A stretch of 46,474 nucleotides of DNA from Gemmatimonadaceae bacterium (GTDB taxonomy: Bacteria > Gemmatimonadota > Gemmatimonadetes > Gemmatimonadales > Gemmatimonadaceae): positions 1 through 46,474 of the forward strand of contig JAICOJ010000018.1 in assembly GCA_025930755.1 (NCBI GenBank). Direction: 5' to 3'. Of the stretch, positions 42,312 to 46,474 are shown piece by piece (the first letter of the stretch is position 1; each line of letters opens with the position of its first letter). The position numbers and the translations under genes are program-made. The notes below the pieces were generated by a model. The model did no database searches. It saw only the letters and a list, made by a program, of their open reading frames with translations, and was not told the DNA's origin.

Positions 42312-44240
42312 ATGTGCGGAATTAGCGGCGTCCTCTTTCGACACCCGTCGGAGCCACTCCGCGTTGAGGACGAGCGGCAACGGCATCGCGGCCCCGATGA
42401 CGCGGGCCAGTACCGCGACCCATTCGGCCGGGCCCAGCTGCATTTTCGCCGGCTGGCAATCATCGACTTGTCGTGCGCGGGCCACCAGCCCATGTCGAAC
42501 GAGGATGGGAAAGTCTGGGTCGTGTTCAACGGGGAGATCTACAACTTCCGCGAGTTGCGTACGGAGCTCGAACGGAAGGGTCATGCGTTCCGCTCGCGAA
42601 CGGACTCGGAGGTGCTTGTGCATCTCTGGGAGGAAGACGGTCGTCGCATGGTTGACCGGCTCAATGGAATGTTCGCCTTTTGTATTTGGGACGAGCGCAC
42701 CGGCGAAGCATTCCTCGCACGTGATCATGCCGGCATCAAGCCGCTCTACATCGTCGACACCGGCGATGCACTGTTCTTCGCGAGCGAACCGAAGACGCTT
42801 CTCGCCTCGCAGGTGGTCGGCAGCGAGATCGACCCGATCGCGCTTCGTCAGTATCTCACCTTTCTGTGGGTGCCTGGCGAGCGCACGATGTGGCGCGACA
42901 TCCGGAAGCTCCCGGAAGGAGGCTGGCTGTCGTGGCGAGGCGGCCAGCGGGAGAGCGGACGGTGGTGGGATTGGGATCAGTCGATCCAGGACGACATGCC
43001 GCCTGACGAGTGGGCGAGGTCGGTTCGCGCAACGCTGCTCGAAACCGTCGGTCGTCAACTCGTCGCCGATGTCCCACTGGGGGCGCTGCTGTCGGGCGGG
43101 CTCGACTCCTCCGCCATCGTCGGCGCAATGCGTGCCCTCCATCCGGATCGCTCGATCCGCGCGTACAGCGCCAACGTGGAAGGGGATGCGCAGGATGGAT
43201 TCATCGATGACCTCCCGTTCGCGAGACGCGTCGCCGCCCGCTTACATCTCGACATGGTCGAGGAACGGCTCCGACCGTCGATCGCCGCCCTCTTGCCGAG
43301 GCTGATCTGGCATACCGACGAGCCGCTGGCGGATCCGGCGATCGTCGCGTCGTTCTTGCTCTGTCAACGGGCACGTGAGCACGGCACCATCGTCCTGCTT
43401 TCCGGGCAGGGCGCGGATGAGCTCTACTACGGGTACCGGAGCCACCGCGCCATGCGCGTCGCTCAATCATTCTCGGGCGTTCCCTCGCCTCTCGTCCGGG
43501 CGGCCTCCGCGTTGGCGCAGCTCGCCGCGGGAGTCACCGGCGTGTCGGCGCGGGCGATGCCGCGCAGGGCGCTCAAGATGCTCCGGTTTCTCGGGGACGC
43601 GCCCGCGCAACGAATCCTGCAGCTCGCCGACTGGGGATCGACGGACCTTCGCGATGAGCTTCTCGCGCCACACGTCGCGCGGATTCCGGCGTCCGACGTG
43701 TACGGCGACTATCTGTCGCTGTTCGACCGGTCCCGCGGCCGAACGGACGAGGATCGGTGGAGCTACGTTCTCTTCAAGACGTTCATGCCCGCACTCAATC
43801 TCACGTACGGCGACCGCACGTCGATGGCGGTGTCGGTCGAGCTGCGTGTCCCGTTCCTCGACCGGGCGCTCGTGGAACAGGCGGGCCGCATTCCCGCCCA
43901 CGTAAAGCACTTCAAGGGGGAGCAGAAGTGGGTGCTCGCGCAGGCGGCGGCCGACTGGCTGCCGCCGGAAGTGCGAACGCGAGCGAAGACGGGGTTCGGG
44001 GCGCCCATCCGGCGGTGGCTGTCGACGGACCTGCGCACGGAGATGCGCGATACGCTCCTCGGGGATCAGTTTCTCGCCCGCGGGCTCTTTCAACGTGCCG
44101 GCGTCGCGCGGATGCTCGACGATCTCGTGACCGGTCGGCGCGACGTCGCCTACATCGTGTGGGCGCTGTTCACCTTCGAGCTATGGGCACGGACTTTCGT
44201 CGATCGAGACGGCGCCGCGCCCGCCACCGTCGCCGCGTGA
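42312..44240 (+). CDS. asnB: asparagine synthase-type glutamine amidotransferase, copy 4
   Basis: 642 residues. Catalytic Cys2 (MCGISG), HRGPDDAG, FRRLAIIDLS, NGEIYNFRELR and TDSEVLV are intact. PP-loop SGGLDS (261-266), GQGADELYYGY, GDRTSMAVSVELRVPFLDR and KTGFGAP complete it. The spacing between Cys2 and HRGPDD is a few residues shorter than in the other copies, but the active site appears complete. The stop overlaps the next glycosyltransferase as GTGA. Same expected chemistry as the other three; substrate unresolved. Confidence 0.9.
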   Translation: MCGISGVLFRHPSEPLRVEDERQRHRGPDDAGQYRDPFGRAQLHFRRLAIIDLSCAGHQPMSNEDGKVWVVFNGEIYNFRELRTELERKGHAFRSRTDSEVLVHLWEEDGRRMVDRLNGMFAFCIWDERTGEAFLARDHAGIKPLYIVDTGDALFFASEPKTLLASQVVGSEIDPIALRQYLTFLWVPGERTMWRDIRKLPEGGWLSWRGGQRESGRWWDWDQSIQDDMPPDEWARSVRATLLETVGRQLVADVPLGALLSGGLDSSAIVGAMRALHPDRSIRAYSANVEGDAQDGFIDDLPFARRVAARLHLDMVEERLRPSIAALLPRLIWHTDEPLADPAIVASFLLCQRAREHGTIVLLSGQGADELYYGYRSHRAMRVAQSFSGVPSPLVRAASALAQLAAGVTGVSARAMPRRALKMLRFLGDAPAQRILQLADWGSTDLRDELLAPHVARIPASDVYGDYLSLFDRSRGRTDEDRWSYVLFKTFMPALNLTYGDRTSMAVSVELRVPFLDRALVEQAGRIPAHVKHFKGEQKWVLAQAAADWLPPEVRTRAKTGFGAPIRRWLSTDLRTEMRDTLLGDQFLARGLFQRAGVARMLDDLVTGRRDVAYIVWALFTFELWARTFVDRDGAAPATVAA

Positions 44241-45478
44241 GCGAGGCGGGCGGAATGCAACGCGCGCCGCGGCTGCTCTGGGTGAATCATTTCGCCGTCG
44301 CGCCGGACATGGGTGGGGGCACGCGGCACTTCGAGATGGGGCGTGAGCTCGTGCGCCGGGGCTGGTCAGTCACCATTGCCGCCAGCGACTTTCATCTCCA
44401 TGGGCGCACGTACATGCGGCGCGCCGACGAGATGGATCGCGCGCCGCGATTCGAGACTCTCGATGGCGTGAGATTCGCCTGGCTGTGGGCCGCGCCTTAC
44501 GAGCGCAACGATCTCCGGCGAGCGTGGAACTGGATGAGCTTCGGGCGATCCCTGGAGCAGTGGACGAAGGAATCGGAACGACCCGACATCGTGGTCGGAT
44601 CGACTCCGCACCTGTTCGCGGCCCTGGCGGGGTGGCGCGCGGCACGCCGTCACGGCGTGCCCTTCGTCCTCGAGGTGCGCGATCTGTGGCCGGAAAGCCT
44701 CGCGGTGGGTGGCAGGAGTCGCGGTCCCAGCTACTGGGCTCTCCACCTTCTTGCGCGATTTCTCTATCGCGTCGCCGATCGCATCGTCGTGCTGGCGCAG
44801 GGAGTGGGTGATTTCCTCGAACGCGCCGGGGTGCCGCGCAGCCGGATCGTGTTCGCGCCGAATGGCGTCGATGTCGCTGCGTACGAGCTGGTGGCGCGCG
44901 CTCCCCGTGACGAAGTGCGCCTCGCGTATGCGGGAGCGCATGGACCCGCCAATGGGCTCGAGGCCGTCCTCGATGCGGCGGCGCTGTTGCGCGAGGAGCC
45001 GAGGGTGAGCTTCGATCTCGTCGGCGATGGCCCTTCGAAGCAAACGCTCGCCGACGACGCTCGAGCTCGCGGCCTTCGTAACGTTCGGTTCCTCGACCCC
45101 CTGCCCAAGAGCGCAATGCCCGGGTTTCTCGGCGAATGCGATGCCGGGTTGATGGTGCTCAAGGACGTACCCCTCTTCGCATTCGGAGTGAGCCCGAACA
45201 AGCTGTTCGACTACTGGGGCGCTGCGCTGCCGGTGATTTGCAACGTTCCCGGCGAGGTTGCCGAGATGGTGCGGCAGGCGGGAGCAGGTATTCAGGCCCG
45301 CGACGCGTCGGGTGAAGCGCTGGCTGAGGCCATCCGACTCCTCCTGGCGCAGCCGCCCGCGGACCGCGCTGCGATGGGTGGCCGGGGACGAACGTGGGTG
45401 GAGCGGGAGCGCAATCGCCCGAACGTCGCGGCGCGAATGGACGACGCACTGCGCGATCTGCTGAGGCCCGCCGCGTGA
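44237..45478 (+). CDS. GT4 family glycosyltransferase, WbuB-like
   Basis: 413 residues from GTG 44237 (GTGA overlap); ATG 44255, preceded by a purine-rich GCGAGGCGGGCGGA, is an equally good start. The N-terminus LLWVNHFAVAPDMGGGTRHF and EMGRELVRRGWSVTI is a typical WbuB-like opening. VLEVRDLWPESLAVGG, APNGVDVAAYE, LAYAGAHGPANGLEAVL, VLKDVPLFAFGVSPNKLFDY and WGAALPVICN follow. WbuB-type enzymes transfer amino sugars such as FucNAc; the donor here is unknown. It is the last complete gene of the run. Confidence 0.86.
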   Translation: MSEAGGMQRAPRLLWVNHFAVAPDMGGGTRHFEMGRELVRRGWSVTIAASDFHLHGRTYMRRADEMDRAPRFETLDGVRFAWLWAAPYERNDLRRAWNWMSFGRSLEQWTKESERPDIVVGSTPHLFAALAGWRAARRHGVPFVLEVRDLWPESLAVGGRSRGPSYWALHLLARFLYRVADRIVVLAQGVGDFLERAGVPRSRIVFAPNGVDVAAYELVARAPRDEVRLAYAGAHGPANGLEAVLDAAALLREEPRVSFDLVGDGPSKQTLADDARARGLRNVRFLDPLPKSAMPGFLGECDAGLMVLKDVPLFAFGVSPNKLFDYWGAALPVICNVPGEVAEMVRQAGAGIQARDASGEALAEAIRLLLAQPPADRAAMGGRGRTWVERERNRPNVAARMDDALRDLLRPAA

Positions 45479-45491
45479 CCGTGGGCTGCCG

Positions 45492-46474
45492 ATGAAGACG
45501 GCGAGCGTTCTGCTGCGCACGTTTGGGTGGCGCGGCCTGGCACAGCGCGCCGGGTTCGAGGCGCGCCGCCGGATCAGCGCATTCCGCGCGACGCCTCGTC
45601 CCGTCGCCTTCCCGGTGGCGGGCGCCGCACTACCTAACGACTGGCCATTCGTACCGGACGCGGCGCGTGTGCGAGAGGCGACCGATCGCGAACGTGCCAT
45701 GGAACGGTCGATTCGAGTGCAAGACGGACAACACCACGCCTATCGCTGGAGCTGGCGCCCGCGGCCCGTGGCGAGCGGCGACTGGCTGAGACATCCCGAT
45801 ACGGGGGTTGTCTACGCGGAGATGGTTCCGTGGTGGCGTGTGCCGCATTACGACGCCCGAGCCGGCGACATCAAGGACGTGTGGGAACCGGCCCGATTCG
45901 GCTGGGCGTACGATCTCGCGCGAGGCTGGCTCATCACGCGCGATGAGGCGTTCGTCAACGCGTTTCGCGACGGAGTCGCGAGCTTCCTGCGCGCGTCGCC
46001 TCCTTTCCACGGCCCGCACTGGGCGTGCGGTCAGGAAACGGCCATCCGCGCCATTGCCTGGCTCTGGGCCGAAGGCGCCTGCGCCGATGCGACCGCGTTC
46101 GACGAGACGTTTCGGCGGGACCTGCTTCAGGCGCTCGCGTGGTCTGGAGAGCGGATCGCCGATGCATTCGCCTATGCGCAGTCTCAGCGGAACAATCACG
46201 GCCTCTCCGAGGCAACCGGCCTCATAGCCATTGGAGCGCGGCTTCGTGGCGCGGACCCTCGTGCGACGCAGTGGCTCGACGACGGACATCGCGCGTTGAA
46301 CCGCATGATCCTCGACCAGATTTCTCCCGATGGATGGTACATCCAGCATTCGTTCAACTATGCGCGCGTGGCCCTCGACCAGCTCACGATCGCGCGGCGG
46401 GTGCTGCTCACGCTCGGACGCGACCTCTCCCCCGCGGCGAAGGAGCGCGTCAGGTCGCTGATCGATCTCATCGC
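45492..46474 (+). CDS. heparinase II/III-type polysaccharide lyase, 5' part
   Basis: A frame open from ATG 45492 to the window edge, 327 residues without a stop, so the gene is truncated by the window. Translation shows DWLRHPDTG, DIKDVWEPARFGWAYDLA, GPHWACGQETAIRAIAWL and SQRNNHGLSEATGL, the conserved N-terminal alpha-barrel of heparinase II/III and alginate-lyase-like proteins that cleave uronic-acid polysaccharides. The C-terminal beta-sandwich lies outside. A lyase in a synthesis operon may trim or clear a uronate-containing glycan in the periplasm. No signal peptide is obvious in the visible N-terminus, so its location is unclear. Confidence 0.85.
   Translation, partial: MKTASVLLRTFGWRGLAQRAGFEARRRISAFRATPRPVAFPVAGAALPNDWPFVPDAARVREATDRERAMERSIRVQDGQHHAYRWSWRPRPVASGDWLRHPDTGVVYAEMVPWWRVPHYDARAGDIKDVWEPARFGWAYDLARGWLITRDEAFVNAFRDGVASFLRASPPFHGPHWACGQETAIRAIAWLWAEGACADATAFDETFRRDLLQALAWSGERIADAFAYAQSQRNNHGLSEATGLIAIGARLRGADPRATQWLDDGHRALNRMILDQISPDGWYIQHSFNYARVALDQLTIARRVLLTLGRDLSPAAKERVRSLIDLI

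Noticed and set aside
1-46474. tRNA, rRNA, CRISPR arrays, insertion sequences, integrases
   Set aside because: I saw no convincing tRNA fold, rRNA segment, regularly spaced repeat, transposase or integrase anywhere in the window.

Overview
This is a GC-rich window with dense coding, short gaps and frequent 4-nt stop/start overlaps. It carries a few housekeeping genes at the left and a very large surface-polysaccharide locus at the right. No rRNA or tRNA marks the taxon. The composition, the rarA / LEA-2 lipoprotein / hflX neighbourhood and a recurrent CCTAACG heptamer suggest a Gemmatimonadota-like bacterium, which is an inference of moderate to low certainty.

Layout. (1) 1-5027, housekeeping: the 3' end of a CCA-adding/poly(A) polymerase-family gene, a conserved hypothetical, a ZIP metal transporter, rarA, a LEA-2 lipoprotein, a 9-bp tandem repeat and hflX. 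(2) 5070-13034, a first glycan module: a GT2 with membrane tail, two SAM methyltransferases, a small lipoprotein, and a polyprenyl-phosphate-sugar synthase-like GT2 flanked by two GT-C membrane glycosyltransferases, one of them on the minus strand. (3) 12892-14748 on the minus strand, a GltD-like FAD/[4Fe-4S] oxidoreductase whose 3' end overlaps the preceding plus-strand gene tail to tail. (4) 14749-15131, a regulatory gap with a minus-strand sigma70-like promoter, a perfect 8-bp inverted repeat and an ops-like GCGGTAGC. (5) 15132 to the right edge, one co-directional run of 25 genes over more than 31 kb. It opens with an RfaH/NusG-type antiterminator and then encodes a WbpA-type nucleotide-sugar dehydrogenase, Wzm/Wzt export, two methyltransferases, two SDR sugar-nucleotide enzymes, WbpB- and WbpD-like enzymes, nine GT-B glycosyltransferases, a Wzy-like polymerase, four complete glutamine-dependent asparagine-synthase-type amidotransferases, and the start of a heparinase II/III-type lyase.

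How the genes may work together (inference). WbpA, WbpB and WbpD point to a diacetamido-uronic acid. The UDP-glucuronate-epimerase-like SDR points to a second uronic acid. Four AsnB-type enzymes could convert uronate carboxylates to uronamides. The glycosyltransferases assemble the chain, Wzm/Wzt exports it (Wzt has a C-terminal glycan-recognition domain and lies next to two possible capping methyltransferases), and the lyase may trim it. The locus therefore looks like a factory for a highly amidated polyuronate glycan, apparently controlled by processive antitermination. The initiating transferase, a WbpE-type aminotransferase, a Wzx flippase and the end of the operon are not in the window.
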